Of a DNA stretch of 64,000 nt, positions 1 to 8,441 are shown one piece after another. The DNA comes from Micavibrio_B sp964399985 (GTDB lineage: Bacteria > Pseudomonadota > Alphaproteobacteria > Micavibrionales > Micavibrionaceae). A model generated the notes under the pieces. That model saw only the letters and a list, made by a program, of their open reading frames with translations, was not told the DNA's origin and made no database searches. Where the stretch lies: contig CAYNRY010000001.1 in NCBI GenBank assembly GCA_964399985.1, positions 62,001 through 126,000 on the forward strand. Reading direction: 5' to 3'. Numbering within the stretch: the first letter of the stretch is position 1; each line of letters begins with the position of its first letter. The position numbers were made by a program, and so were the translations under genes.

Positions 1-2
1 AT

Positions 3-245
3 GATTTTAAAGTAATTCTCGGCCTTATTGCCATCGCTATGACTATCTGGGCGCATATCCGTTATTTGCTGACAACGATCAAAGGTGAGAACAGGCCGCA
101 TATTTTCACATGGATTATCTGGACTTTTCTGACCTTTATCGCTTTTGCGGTTCAGTGGGCAGGAAATGCCGGACCCGGCGCTTGGGGTGCGGGCGTTACA
201 GGTCTTAATTTGTGTAATCATAACCAACTGCTTTTGCAGGGATGA
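3..245 (+). pseudogene. Truncated small membrane protein, 5' end outside the window
   Basis: The frame is already open at the window edge, so the true start lies upstream. The visible part has a hydrophobic segment (VILGLIAIAMTIWA), a short cytoplasmic-looking loop (TIKGENRPHIFTW) and a second segment (TFLTFIAFAVQWA). The K-x-x-x-P-x-x-F-T-W pattern followed by a Gly-rich GPGAW turn resembles PQ-loop/SWEET-like small membrane proteins, which normally carry further membrane helices. Here the frame ends within about 20 residues of that turn. Its last codons (LLLQG) and the stop come from a palindromic repeat at 228-247. I infer a gene cut short by repeat insertion or a nearby frameshift. Family assignment is tentative. 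Confidence 0.5.
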
Positions 246-247
246 CA
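228..247. repeat. Partial palindromic repeat, family A
   Basis: The bases CTGCTTTTGCAGGGATGACA match the half-unit seen at 1726, 12471, 14284 and 23030. The stem is CTGC/GCAG. This copy supplies the stop codon of the truncated frame at 3-245. Confidence 0.7.
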
Positions 248-296
248 GGTTAAGATATTAAATGCCTATATCTCTGATCTATAATCTATAGCCCGG

Positions 297-1055
297 CTAA
301 CTCTTCTGATGTGCCGTGGCGATGGCCGACAAATCTGTTTCAACCTTGATTTTCTTTTCCGCCGCTTCCTTGCGCTCCGAATAGCGGTCAATCAGCGTAT
401 CGCTATGCGGGCGAAGTAAAATCGTAAAGCGGACCAGCTCTTCCATGACATCGACGATCCTGTCGTAATAGGCGGACGGTTTCATGCGGCCTTGTTCGTC
501 GAATTCCTCGAAGGCTTTGGCCACGCTCGATTGATTGGGGATGGTAAACATGCGCATCCAGCGGCCTAGAAGCCGCAGCGTATTCACGGCATTGAAAGAT
601 TGCGAGCCGCCGCTGACCTGCATGACGGCCAGTGTGCGGCCCTGTGTCGGGCGAATGCCGCCCATGCTGAGGGGCAGGTGGTCGATCTGGTTTTTCATGA
701 CCGCGCTGATCGCGCCATGGCGTTCGGGGCTGCACCAAACCTGTCCTTCGGACCAGATGGATAATTCACGCAGCTCCTGAACAGCGGGATGATCGTCACC
801 TTTGACCTGATCGGGCAGGGGAAGATCCGAGGGGTCGAAAATACGCGGCTCGGCCCCAAGGAGTTTCAGGATTCTGGCGGCTTCTTCGGTCGCCAGCCTT
901 GAGAAAGAGCGTTCACGCAGCGATCCGTATAAAAGCAATATGCGCGGAGGGTAGCCAAGCGTGTCGGGGAGGGTTTTGGAGGCAAGATCGCCTAGATAAT
1001 CCTTATTCAGAGCAGGCAAATGGTCGCAATCCGTTAAATTCCGAAGGCGGCTCAT
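297..1055 (-). CDS. arsH: ArsH-type NADPH-dependent FMN reductase
   Basis: A 252-residue flavodoxin-like oxidoreductase. The FMN phosphate loop GSLRERS is at about 44-50. The family blocks SPERHGAIS (109-117) and VSGGSQSFN (147-155) are also present. ArsH proteins use NADPH to reduce FMN, and some oxidise trivalent methyl- or aryl-arsenicals; they act in the cytoplasm as homotetramers. Length and N-terminal extension fit the family. No arsR, arsB or arsC is nearby, so this is an orphan whose arsenic role is not shown by context; it may serve as a general quinone or azo reductase. The next gene on the same strand begins 380 bases upstream and its stop is only 2 bases from this start, so the two may be co-transcribed. 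Confidence 0.9.
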   Translation of the reverse strand: MSRLRNLTDCDHLPALNKDYLGDLASKTLPDTLGYPPRILLLYGSLRERSFSRLATEEAARILKLLGAEPRIFDPSDLPLPDQVKGDDHPAVQELRELSIWSEGQVWCSPERHGAISAVMKNQIDHLPLSMGGIRPTQGRTLAVMQVSGGSQSFNAVNTLRLLGRWMRMFTIPNQSSVAKAFEEFDEQGRMKPSAYYDRIVDVMEELVRFTILLRPHSDTLIDRYSERKEAAEKKIKVETDLSAIATAHQKS

Positions 1056-1057
1056 AT

Positions 1058-1435
1058 TTAGCTTCTCTTGTTTCTTGGCAGCATGGCGAGAACTTCGTCG
1101 CGCGCATCGTCATTGTCGATTTCGACATAGATTTTCTGACCGCGGATCGGGCGGCTGATCTTTTCGGATGTGACGAAGATGCGACCTGCGTAAATCTCCA
1201 TCTCGGCGCCCTGATTGTTCCGCGTAATGGAAGAGAGCTTACGCTGGCCTTCGCGGTTTAGTTCCACGGCAACGCCGTCATCCATTTCCTGCCATGAGGT
1301 GATATTATCTTCACGAAGCGCGAAGCGAACGACAGGTGTTGTGCGCGGCTCGGGTGTCGATGAACAGGCAGTGATAGACAGGGCGGTGATGGATAAAATT
1401 GAGACGAGAAGAAGAGAGGAGATGATTTTTTTCAT
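1058..1435 (-). CDS. Lipoprotein with a SecD/SecF P1-head-like domain
   Basis: From ATG at 1435 the product is 125 residues. It opens with a signal peptide ending in a lipobox (LSITACSS), so Cys25 should be lipidated; this fixes the start over a longer in-frame extension. The mature part (GVAVELNREGQRKLSSITRNN, then AGRIFVTSEKISRPI) resembles the P1 head subdomain of SecD/SecF, which has the pattern 'V-x-F-x-L-x-x-E-G-x-x-x-F-x-x-x-T' followed by 'G-x-V-I-S-A-P-x-I'. It lacks all SecD membrane helices, so it is a free-standing periplasmic-facing head domain of unknown role. It lies directly upstream of arsH. No clear Shine-Dalgarno is visible. Confidence 0.7.
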   Translation of the reverse strand: MKKIISSLLLVSILSITALSITACSSTPEPRTTPVVRFALREDNITSWQEMDDGVAVELNREGQRKLSSITRNNQGAEMEIYAGRIFVTSEKISRPIRGQKIYVEIDNDDARDEVLAMLPRNKRS

Positions 1436-1540
1436 GGAGAAGTGAATAGCGTGAGTCGCCAAAAAGCCAAAACGAAAAACTGTGGCTCGCTCGCCACAGT
1501 ATGCCGAAAAGTAACGATTCCGTTTTTCGAAAAAGAAATA

Positions 1541-1569
1541 TTGTGTTATTGTCATACTTGCGCTACATA
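1541..1569 (+). promoter_or_regulatory. Sigma-70-like promoter of the thrC-upstream RNA
   Basis: TTGTGT (1541-1546), a 17-base spacer and TACATA (1564-1569). Transcription would start near 1574-1577. A perfect 7-bp hairpin CTGTGGC/GCCACAG lies upstream at 1480-1499 and might terminate or separate the divergent lipoprotein gene. Confidence 0.45.
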
Positions 1570-1572
1570 CTT

Positions 1573-1711
1573 GGCGTCAGCGAAAGATGAAAATCTTTTT
1601 CTGTTCTACCTCATCAGGAGGCCGACCGGAATCAAGGGACGCTTCCAAACAACCAAAAACATGATTCACAAAAGCCCCGTCAGTCGCAAGATTGGCGGGG
1701 TTTTTCGTTGG
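1573..1711 (+). ncRNA. Candidate small RNA or thrC leader ending in a terminator
   Basis: This region holds no credible protein but looks like a compact transcript. It has a promoter just upstream, and GGCGTC at 1573 can pair with GACGCT at 1638 to close a domain. A local hairpin AAAGAT-GAAA-ATCTTT lies near the 5' end, and an AGGAGG stretch sits at about 1616-1621. The 3' end is a GC-rich hairpin (CCCCGTCA with TGGCGGGG, about 1675-1703) followed by five T residues: an intrinsic terminator about 60 bases before thrC. It could be a free sRNA or an attenuating leader of thrC. It matches no riboswitch consensus that I recall. Confidence 0.4.
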
Positions 1712-1725
1712 GGCTGTTCTTTCGA

Positions 1726-1750
1726 GATTCCTGCTTTCGCAGGAATGACA
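1726..1750. repeat. Palindromic repeat, family A
   Basis: GATTCCTGCTTTCGCAGGAA followed by TGACA. The stem ATTCCTGC/GCAGGAAT has a TTTC loop. It lies between the candidate leader terminator and thrC. Confidence 0.85.
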
Positions 1751-1769
1751 TATAGGGTAAAAATCAGCT

Positions 1770-3143
1770 ATGAAATATATATCGACACGCGGCTTTAATG
1801 AGCCAAAAACATTCACCGATGTCCTGATGGAAGGCCTTGCGCCCGATGGTGGTCTTTATGTACCGGAAAGCTTCCCGACACTTGATTTTAAAGCGCTAAA
1901 CGGCGCTTCATACATAGATGTTGCCGAAGCCGTCATCGCGCCTTTTATCGATTTCCCGCGCGAAGATTTACGCAAGATTTTGCAAGAAACCTATGCCGAT
2001 ACGGTGTTCGACAGTCCTCAAGTTGCCCCGCTGAAAAAGCTAGAAGACGGTCTTTATATCATGGAGCTTTTCCATGGCCCGACTTTGGCTTTCAAGGATG
2101 TCGCGCTCCAGCTTTTGGGACGCCTCTTTGACTATACATTAGAGAAATCAGGTAAGCGGGTAACGATTCTCGGCGCGACCTCCGGCGATACCGGATCGGC
2201 GGCGATTGAAGCCTGTCAGGGCAAAAAAAATATCGAGGTCTTTATCCTCCACCCTCATAACCGGACCTCCGAGATCCAGCGCCGCCAGATGACCTCGGTC
2301 ATGGCGGATAATATCCACAACATCGCCGTGCAGGGAAATTTCGACGATTGCCAGGGGATCGTGAAGCAGGCTTTCGGTGATAAGGAAATTCATGAAAGGC
2401 TGAATTTATCTGCGATCAACTCGATCAACTGGGCGCGGATCATCGGTCAGACCGTTTATTATGTTCATGCCTGTTTGAAATTACAGGAAGAGGGGATTGA
2501 AAATCCGTCCTTTGCCGTACCGACCGGGAATTTCGGCAATATCTATGCGGCCTATGTCGCCAAAAGAATGGGCGCACCGATTGGCAGGCTGGTCATCGGC
2601 TCCAACCGCAACGATATATTGACCCGTTTCTTCGAAACCGGCGCAATGAGCCGCGAAGAAACCATACCTTCGCTCTCCCCGAGCATGGATATTCAAGTCT
2701 CGAGCAATTTCGAGCGCTTTTTGTTTGAAGTCACGGGCCGCAATGGCGGTGCGATCAAGTCGATGATGGAAGATTTCAAGGAAAAAGGCAGTTTCACCTT
2801 GCCCGATGACCAGTTGGAAGCGGCGCGTTCGCAATTTATGTCCTTCCGCTGCCCTGACGGCGAAACCATCGAAACGATTGCGGAGATTTACAAGACTTAT
2901 GGCGAGATTATCGACCCGCATACGGCGGTCGGGGTCAATGCCGCGCTTAAATCAAAAGTCAGGCCGATGGTCGCGCTGGCCTGCGCCCATGCTGCCAAAT
3001 TTCCCGACGCGGTTGAAAAAGCCACGGGTCAGTATCCGCATCTGCCGGAGAGGTTGGCCGACTTGAAGGAACGGGAAGAACGAATGGAAATTCTCGCCAA
3101 TTCTTTTGAGGACATTAAGGCTTTTGTTTTCTCGAAGCAGTAG
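1770..3143 (+). CDS. thrC: Threonine synthase
   Basis: A 457-residue PLP enzyme that converts O-phospho-L-homoserine to L-threonine in the last step of threonine synthesis. The PLP lysine is Lys109 in HGPTLAFKDVA. The phosphate-binding loop GATSGDTGSAA is at 135-145. The N-terminal signature MKYISTRG and the length match the long class of thrC found in proteobacteria and yeast. It is followed 37 bases later by the M16 peptidase gene on the same strand, a pairing I recall from alphaproteobacteria. It is preceded by a candidate leader RNA and terminator (1573-1711) and a repeat, which raises the possibility of attenuation, but no leader peptide rich in Thr or Ile is visible. Confidence 0.97.
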   Translation: MKYISTRGFNEPKTFTDVLMEGLAPDGGLYVPESFPTLDFKALNGASYIDVAEAVIAPFIDFPREDLRKILQETYADTVFDSPQVAPLKKLEDGLYIMELFHGPTLAFKDVALQLLGRLFDYTLEKSGKRVTILGATSGDTGSAAIEACQGKKNIEVFILHPHNRTSEIQRRQMTSVMADNIHNIAVQGNFDDCQGIVKQAFGDKEIHERLNLSAINSINWARIIGQTVYYVHACLKLQEEGIENPSFAVPTGNFGNIYAAYVAKRMGAPIGRLVIGSNRNDILTRFFETGAMSREETIPSLSPSMDIQVSSNFERFLFEVTGRNGGAIKSMMEDFKEKGSFTLPDDQLEAARSQFMSFRCPDGETIETIAEIYKTYGEIIDPHTAVGVNAALKSKVRPMVALACAHAAKFPDAVEKATGQYPHLPERLADLKEREERMEILANSFEDIKAFVFSKQ

Positions 3144-3180
3144 TCCTTGAATAGATTCTGAAAATCACTATCTTGGCGGT

Positions 3181-4440
3181 ATGACGACAAGAACAACCAC
3201 CTTGGCCAACGGCCTGCGCATTGTAACCGATACTGTAGGGGCCGTGGAAACGGTGGCGCTGGGTGTATGGGCATCCGTGGGAACGCGGCATGAGCAAATG
3301 TCCCAGAACGGCGTCGCCCATATGGTCGAACATATGCTGTTTAAGGGCACGCCGTCGATGAACGCGCAAAAAATCGCCGAAGTGATCGAAGATGTCGGCG
3401 GTAACATGAATGCCTATACGGACCGCGAGATGACAGCCTATTACGTCCATCTCTTGCGCGAACATCTGGATCTGGCGCTCGAAGTTCTGGCCGATATACT
3501 GCAAAACTCAACGATGCCGGAAGATGAGGTGGAGCGCGAGCGCGGCGTCATTCTTCAAGAAATTAAAATGTATGCGGACAGCCCCGACCGGCAGGTCTTC
3601 GACAATTTCCAGGAGGCGGCCTATCCAAATCAGGCGCTCGGCGCGCCGGGCCTCGGCAAATCCGATATTATTGCTGCCATGCAGCGCGACACGTTATTCG
3701 ACTATGTGAAAGCGCATTACGCGCCGTCCAAGCTCATTATTTCCGCCGCCGGTCCTATCGATCACGATGAATTCGTCGCCAAGGTCGAAAGGCTTTTCTC
3801 GAAACTGCCGAACGGGACCAAAGACGATTTTAAATCCGCTCATTATAATCCGGCTTTATCCTTGAACGAAAAATCGACCGAGCAATCGCATATCGTCCTC
3901 GGCTTTAAAGGGATCAAGCGTCTTGACGAGCGCTATTCGGCGGTGCGTCTGTTATCGGCCATTCTCGGCGGCGGCATGTCGTCCCGCCTGTTCCAGGAGG
4001 TGCGCGAAAAGCGCGGCCTCGTCTATTCGATCTATAGTTTCCATGACGCGTTTTTGGATGACGGCCTTTTTGGTATTTATGCCGGAACCGGCCCTGAGCA
4101 TCTGGAAGAAATGATGCCGGTTGTGCTCGGCGAGATCAAATCAATGACCGATCGAATAACGGATGCAGAACTTGCACGCGCCAAGGCCCAGATCAAGGCC
4201 GGTATGCTTATGGCCCGCGAAAGCATCATGACCAGATGCGACCAGCAGGCGCGGCATATGATTTATTTCAACAAGCCATTCGATGCCTCGACACTGGTTC
4301 AGCGTATCGATGCGGTTCAGGCGAAAGATATTATCAATCTTGCCGGCGAAATTTTTGCCAGCCAACCGACTTTGGCGGCGATTGGCCCGCTTGGTAATAT
4401 GATGACCTATGAAAGCATTAAGCAAAAGATCGCGGCTTAA
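3181..4440 (+). CDS. M16-family zinc peptidase, processing-peptidase-like
   Basis: A 419-residue insulinase/pitrilysin-family protease. The inverted zinc motif HMVEH is at residues 47-51 and the distal ligand Glu is about residue 127 in ILQEIKM, as in the mitochondrial processing peptidase beta subunit. The glycine-rich GGGMSSRLFQEVREKRGLVY block of the C-terminal half is intact. There is no signal peptide, so it probably acts in the cytoplasm on peptides or short proteins. The single polypeptide is the active subunit type; no inactive partner gene is adjacent. It probably shares a transcript with thrC. Its stop codon overlaps that of the convergent dgkA gene by four bases. Confidence 0.92.
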   Translation: MTTRTTTLANGLRIVTDTVGAVETVALGVWASVGTRHEQMSQNGVAHMVEHMLFKGTPSMNAQKIAEVIEDVGGNMNAYTDREMTAYYVHLLREHLDLALEVLADILQNSTMPEDEVERERGVILQEIKMYADSPDRQVFDNFQEAAYPNQALGAPGLGKSDIIAAMQRDTLFDYVKAHYAPSKLIISAAGPIDHDEFVAKVERLFSKLPNGTKDDFKSAHYNPALSLNEKSTEQSHIVLGFKGIKRLDERYSAVRLLSAILGGGMSSRLFQEVREKRGLVYSIYSFHDAFLDDGLFGIYAGTGPEHLEEMMPVVLGEIKSMTDRITDAELARAKAQIKAGMLMARESIMTRCDQQARHMIYFNKPFDASTLVQRIDAVQAKDIINLAGEIFASQPTLAAIGPLGNMMTYESIKQKIAA

Positions 4441-4802
4441 TTAAAAATTATCAATCCCCAAGTGACAAACATTAGTATCAGGCTGAACAATACGGCTGCG
4501 CTGCCCATATCTTTGGCTTCCTTGGACAATTCATGATGGTCGAAAGATATCCTGTCGATCGCGCGTTCGATGGCGGTGTTTAAAAGCTCGACGACAAAAA
4601 CAAACAGAATCGATCCGACGAGCAGGATTTTCTCAACCGCCGTATCGCCAAGCCAGAAACCGAGCGGGATAAAAATGAGCGAGAGATAAATCTCGGTGCG
4701 AAAAGCTTCTTCGCTTCGTATGGCTGCCTTCACGCCGTCTATCGAAAAGAAGAATGCCTTATAAAGCCTTTTGAAGCCCTTATTGCTGGCAGGTCTAGGC
4801 AT
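4437..4802 (-). CDS. dgkA: Diacylglycerol kinase
   Basis: A 121-residue integral membrane kinase that phosphorylates diacylglycerol to phosphatidic acid for lipid recycling. It has three hydrophobic segments. The signature block is at VVELLNTAIERAIDRIS, with the catalytic Glu-rich stretch and the HHELSKEAKDMGSAAV segment that binds MgATP. The start ATG at 4802 is chosen because it begins at the family's normal N-terminus; it overlaps the algH stop by eight bases, indicating translational coupling. An in-frame upstream start would lie inside algH. Length fits the family (about 120). Confidence 0.93.
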   Translation of the reverse strand: MPRPASNKGFKRLYKAFFFSIDGVKAAIRSEEAFRTEIYLSLIFIPLGFWLGDTAVEKILLVGSILFVFVVELLNTAIERAIDRISFDHHELSKEAKDMGSAAVLFSLILMFVTWGLIIFN

Positions 4803-5364
4803 GTCCGGCGCTCCCCGATAATCTGGCCGGATCGATACCATGGCGTGTCATGGCGCGATCCCAGCGATCCGTGATATTCGTATTGAATATCAATTCGTAA
4901 TCGGCATCAACCACCAGCCATGCGTTATCGAGAATTTCCTGAGACAGTTGTCCTGGGCCCCATCCGGCATAACCCAGAGCGAAAAGAACGCTTCGTGGCG
5001 ATTGGCCGGTGGCATAGGACTTAAGCGCCTCGATTGTACCGCTGACGCCGAACTTCTCGTTCACGCGAATGGTTTCTGCGGAATCGTAATCCATTGTATG
5101 AAGCAAAAAGCCGCGTGATGTTTCAACCGGCCCACCCATCATAACGGGTTGCTTTGAATCTGCATCCGCCGGAACATCGATTCCGATTTCGTTAAAAAGA
5201 TCGCCGAGGACCATGCCTGGAAGTTGCTGGTTCAGGATAATTCCCATAGAACCTTCCGCGTTATCGGAGCACATGAAAATCACGGCTTTATGGAAGCGCG
5301 GATCGCCCATACCCGGCATAGCGAGCAGTAACTTTCCTTTGAGCGAGGTAGCTTGTTCATCCAT
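4795..5364 (-). CDS. algH: YqgE/AlgH family protein
   Basis: A 189-residue soluble protein of the UPF0301 (YqgE/AlgH) family. Recognisable blocks are GKLLLAMPGMGDPRF near the N-terminus, HNAEGSMGIILN-like NAEGSMGIILNQ, MMGGPVETSRGFLLH, and ALGYAGWGPGQLSQEI toward the C-terminus. The molecular function is not established; AlgH was named as a regulator of alginate synthesis in Pseudomonas. It is the first gene of a two-gene unit with dgkA. Confidence 0.93.
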   Translation of the reverse strand: MDEQATSLKGKLLLAMPGMGDPRFHKAVIFMCSDNAEGSMGIILNQQLPGMVLGDLFNEIGIDVPADADSKQPVMMGGPVETSRGFLLHTMDYDSAETIRVNEKFGVSGTIEALKSYATGQSPRSVLFALGYAGWGPGQLSQEILDNAWLVVDADYELIFNTNITDRWDRAMTRHGIDPARLSGSAGHA

Positions 5365-5428
5365 TTCGATTGACCTTCTTTCCCTTTTAACTATGTTTAC
5401 TTAACACACAAAGCAAGGAGCTTTTTAC

Positions 5429-5920
5429 ATGCCTGTAAAGGTCGGAGATACGATACCCGAAACGATGATGAAACGCCTTGGAGACGCGGGCGTAGAAGAG
5501 ATTAACATTGCGGAATATATCGCCGATAAAAAGGTCGTGATTTTCGGCACACCCGGCGCATTTACACCGGCCTGCGCGCAAAAACATCTGCCCGGCTATG
5601 TAATGAAAGCCGACCAGATTCGCGAAGAGGGGATCGATGAGATTGTTTGTGTCTCCGTCAATGATCCCTTCGTGATGAAACATTGGGGCGAGGTTGCCAA
5701 TGCGACCGGTAAAGTAACCATGATGCCGGATTGGGATGCGAAATTCGTCGAGGCTTTGGGCCTGACGATGGATGCGTCAGGTGCCGGTCTCGGTAAACGC
5801 TCGCAGCGTTTTATGATGATCGTCGATAACGGTGTGGTGCGCGACCTTCAGGTCGAAGAAAAAGGCGGCGATGTTCTTGTTTCCAGCGCCGAATCTTGCG
5901 CGCTAAAACTGGCGAATTAG
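5429..5920 (+). CDS. Peroxiredoxin, Prx5 type
   Basis: A 163-residue thiol peroxidase. The peroxidatic Cys lies in PGAFTPACAQKHLPGY, the family's P-x-x-x-T-x-x-C motif, at about residue 49. The following VSVNDPFVMKHWG block is typical of Prx5 and AhpE-like enzymes that reduce hydrogen peroxide and alkyl hydroperoxides with thioredoxin or glutaredoxin. A second cysteine near the C-terminus (ESCALKL) could resolve the sulfenic acid. It has no signal peptide and acts in the cytoplasm. It overlaps the convergent PBP1A gene by four bases at the stop codons. The Shine-Dalgarno AAGGAG lies about 9 bases before the start. Confidence 0.93.
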   Translation: MPVKVGDTIPETMMKRLGDAGVEEINIAEYIADKKVVIFGTPGAFTPACAQKHLPGYVMKADQIREEGIDEIVCVSVNDPFVMKHWGEVANATGKVTMMPDWDAKFVEALGLTMDASGAGLGKRSQRFMMIVDNGVVRDLQVEEKGGDVLVSSAESCALKLAN

Positions 5921-8388
5921 TAGATCCCGCCCATTCCGGTTCCTGTCGGCGCGATAGAAGTTGGCGCGTTGGGATTGGCATCCGGATTCGGCTCCAGCAT
6001 CTCAGAAGCCGGCAAAGGTTCGTTGACCTGAAGATTTTCCGACGCGGTTGACGATTTAATCGGGCCGTAATCGAGATCGTTATTCGGCTCGGTTCCTGCA
6101 ATATAGGCTTCCCAGATCGCATTCGGATCGGCAGGGCTTGTCGGGCGACCAGTCGTTGCATTGACCTGCACCATGCGCACGCCGGGTGGAATCCGAAACG
6201 GTGTCGGCGGTACGTCTTTCAAGGCGGTTTGAACGAAATCCTTGAAGATCGGGACGGCGACGCTGCCGCCGGTTTCTTTCTCGCCCAAAGATTTCGGCTC
6301 GTCGAAGCCGACGAAAACGCCGATGGCAAGATCGGGCGTGAAGCCGATAAACCACGCATCTTTGGAATCATTCGTCGTGCCTGTTTTTCCGGCGAGCGGA
6401 ATTTCAAGCGAGGCCAAAGCTTTACCTGTGCCGCGCTGGACGACGCCTTCCAAAATAGACACCATTTGATATGTCGTGCGCGGATCACCAATTTGTTCGC
6501 GCGTATCGGGAATATCCGGCGTTGTCTGTTCTTCCCAGCGAACGAGCGGGCCGCATCCAGCGCAAGGACGCTTATCGGCATTCTCGACCGTCTCGCCATA
6601 ACGATCCTGTACACGGTCGATAAAGACTGGCGATATTTTCTTGCCGCCGTTCACGATCATGGCATAACCCGCTGTGAGCTTGAGCAATGTAGTTTCGGTC
6701 GAGCCAAGCGCATTGGCCAGATGAGGTTTCATATTGTCGTTGACGCCGAAATTCTTCGCATAGTCGACGACGGTTTTGATACCGATATCCTGCGCGAGGC
6801 GGATCGTCATCAGGTTACGCGATTTCTCGACGCCGACGCGAAGGGGGGTCGGGCCATAGGTTTTGCCTGTGTAGTTTTCCGGGTTCCAGACATTGCCAGC
6901 AGAGTCGGTAAAAGAGATCGGCGCATCGATGATCAACGAAGATGGTGTAAAGCCTTTATCAAGCGCGGCGAGGTAAATGAACGGTTTGAAAGCGGAGCCC
7001 GGCTGGCGCTGCGCTTGCGTTGCGCGATTGAAAGAGCTCTCGGCGAATTTCCACCCGCCTTGCATAGCCAAAACGCGGCCCGAGGCAGGTTCGATGGCAA
7101 CCAGTGCGCCTTCGACCGCAGGAATTTGGCGAAGGCCGTATTTGCCAGAATCGACATTCACTTCATCGCGGTTTTCAACCGGCGGCTCGACCATGATGAT
7201 ATCACCGGCGCGAAGCGGTTTGCTCGCAACCCATTCGACATCTTTAGTGGTGAGCTGGCCGCGCGTATCATCGCTCATGCCGATATCGACGCGTCCGCCT
7301 TTGGATGAGAGAACCATCGCCAGACGCCAATTTTCCAGCATACCAGCCGGACGCTGCGTATTCGTTAGTGTCGTCGTCCATGTATTGGTTAACTGGTCGC
7401 GTTGCAACGGTCCGCGCCAGCCATGGCGGCGGTCGTAGAGCATCAAGCCGTCGCGCAAGGATTTCTCAGCCGCCGCCTGCAAAGACGGATCGACGCTGGT
7501 GCGGACGGACAAGCCGCCTTGCTTGACGCCCTCGAGGCCGAATTTGGCAACCAATTCGCGGCGCACTTCTTCGGCGTAGTAGGGTGCGCTGACGACGTCG
7601 CTCTCATTACGTGGGATCGTGACGAGCGGAGAATTTGTTGCCGTCTTGGCTTCTTCGGCTGTGATAAAGCCTTCAATACGCATGCGCTCGATCACCCAGT
7701 TACGGCGGGCAAGGGCCGCTTCGTAATTACGCACCGGATGGTAATCGCTCGGCGCTTTAGGAAGACCTGCAAGGAATGCCGCTTCGGCAATCGTCAATTC
7801 ATCGAGCGACTTGTTGAAATACTGGATGCCAGCCGCAGCCACGCCATAAGAGCGATAGCCGAGGAAGATCTGGTTGAGATACAGTTCAAGAATGCGGTCT
7901 TTGGAAATGGCATTCTCGATGCGGTAAGCCAGAATTGCTTCGCGGATTTTACGCTCGTAGCTGCGCTCATTGGTCAGCAGGAAGTTCTTCACGACCTGTT
8001 GGGTAATTGTGGATGCGCCGACCTGACGTCCGCCGCCGGAGCGGTTCTTGAAATTGGTGACAACCGCCCGCGCAACGGCGACGAGATCGACGCCTTTATG
8101 CTTGTAGAAGTTCTGGTCTTCGGCGGAGATGAAAGCGTTCTTCACCAATGGCGGGATTTCCTCGATCGGCAGGAAGATCCGCTTCTCCTCGGCGAATTCG
8201 GCGAGGAAGCGACCGTCACCGGCGTGGACGCGGGATACGACCGGCGGTTTGTAATCTTTGAGCTGTGAGAAATCGGGAAGCGACTGGCCGTATTTGTAGA
8301 AGACAGCCATCATGACGAGGACTCCGGCGATGGCTCCGAGAAAGCCCAGAGACATAAGGAAAACCAGAAAGCGACCAATGAATTTCAT
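5917..8388 (-). CDS. mrcA: Penicillin-binding protein 1A, bifunctional class A
   Basis: An 823-residue peptidoglycan synthase. A membrane anchor is at about 7-30. The glycosyltransferase domain (GT51) carries catalytic Glu90 in SAEDQNFYKHKG and the GASTITQQ block near 125-131. The transpeptidase domain carries Ser465 in SAFK, the SRN motif at 523-525 and KTGT at 668-671. It polymerises lipid II and cross-links the glycan in the periplasm. Between the two domains lies the long OB-like insertion characteristic of PBP1A. The C-terminal tail is Pro/Asn-rich and low complexity (about 770-823). An alanine racemase and a D,D-dipeptidase gene lie within 6 kb, so wall-precursor functions are grouped here. 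Confidence 0.96.
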   Translation of the reverse strand: MKFIGRFLVFLMSLGFLGAIAGVLVMMAVFYKYGQSLPDFSQLKDYKPPVVSRVHAGDGRFLAEFAEEKRIFLPIEEIPPLVKNAFISAEDQNFYKHKGVDLVAVARAVVTNFKNRSGGGRQVGASTITQQVVKNFLLTNERSYERKIREAILAYRIENAISKDRILELYLNQIFLGYRSYGVAAAGIQYFNKSLDELTIAEAAFLAGLPKAPSDYHPVRNYEAALARRNWVIERMRIEGFITAEEAKTATNSPLVTIPRNESDVVSAPYYAEEVRRELVAKFGLEGVKQGGLSVRTSVDPSLQAAAEKSLRDGLMLYDRRHGWRGPLQRDQLTNTWTTTLTNTQRPAGMLENWRLAMVLSSKGGRVDIGMSDDTRGQLTTKDVEWVASKPLRAGDIIMVEPPVENRDEVNVDSGKYGLRQIPAVEGALVAIEPASGRVLAMQGGWKFAESSFNRATQAQRQPGSAFKPFIYLAALDKGFTPSSLIIDAPISFTDSAGNVWNPENYTGKTYGPTPLRVGVEKSRNLMTIRLAQDIGIKTVVDYAKNFGVNDNMKPHLANALGSTETTLLKLTAGYAMIVNGGKKISPVFIDRVQDRYGETVENADKRPCAGCGPLVRWEEQTTPDIPDTREQIGDPRTTYQMVSILEGVVQRGTGKALASLEIPLAGKTGTTNDSKDAWFIGFTPDLAIGVFVGFDEPKSLGEKETGGSVAVPIFKDFVQTALKDVPPTPFRIPPGVRMVQVNATTGRPTSPADPNAIWEAYIAGTEPNNDLDYGPIKSSTASENLQVNEPLPASEMLEPNPDANPNAPTSIAPTGTGMGGIY

Positions 8389-8441
8389 GCATAGTTATAT
8401 GGCATAAGACAGGCCGCTTATAAAGTGATATGAGGGAAAAG

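Noticed and set aside
297..1055. An arsenic-resistance operon
   Set aside because: Only arsH is present; its neighbours are unrelated.
6229..8268. Two long open frames (359 and 288 codons) antisense to PBP1A
   Set aside because: They mirror a gene with strong domain evidence, show no family features, and arise from its codon bias.
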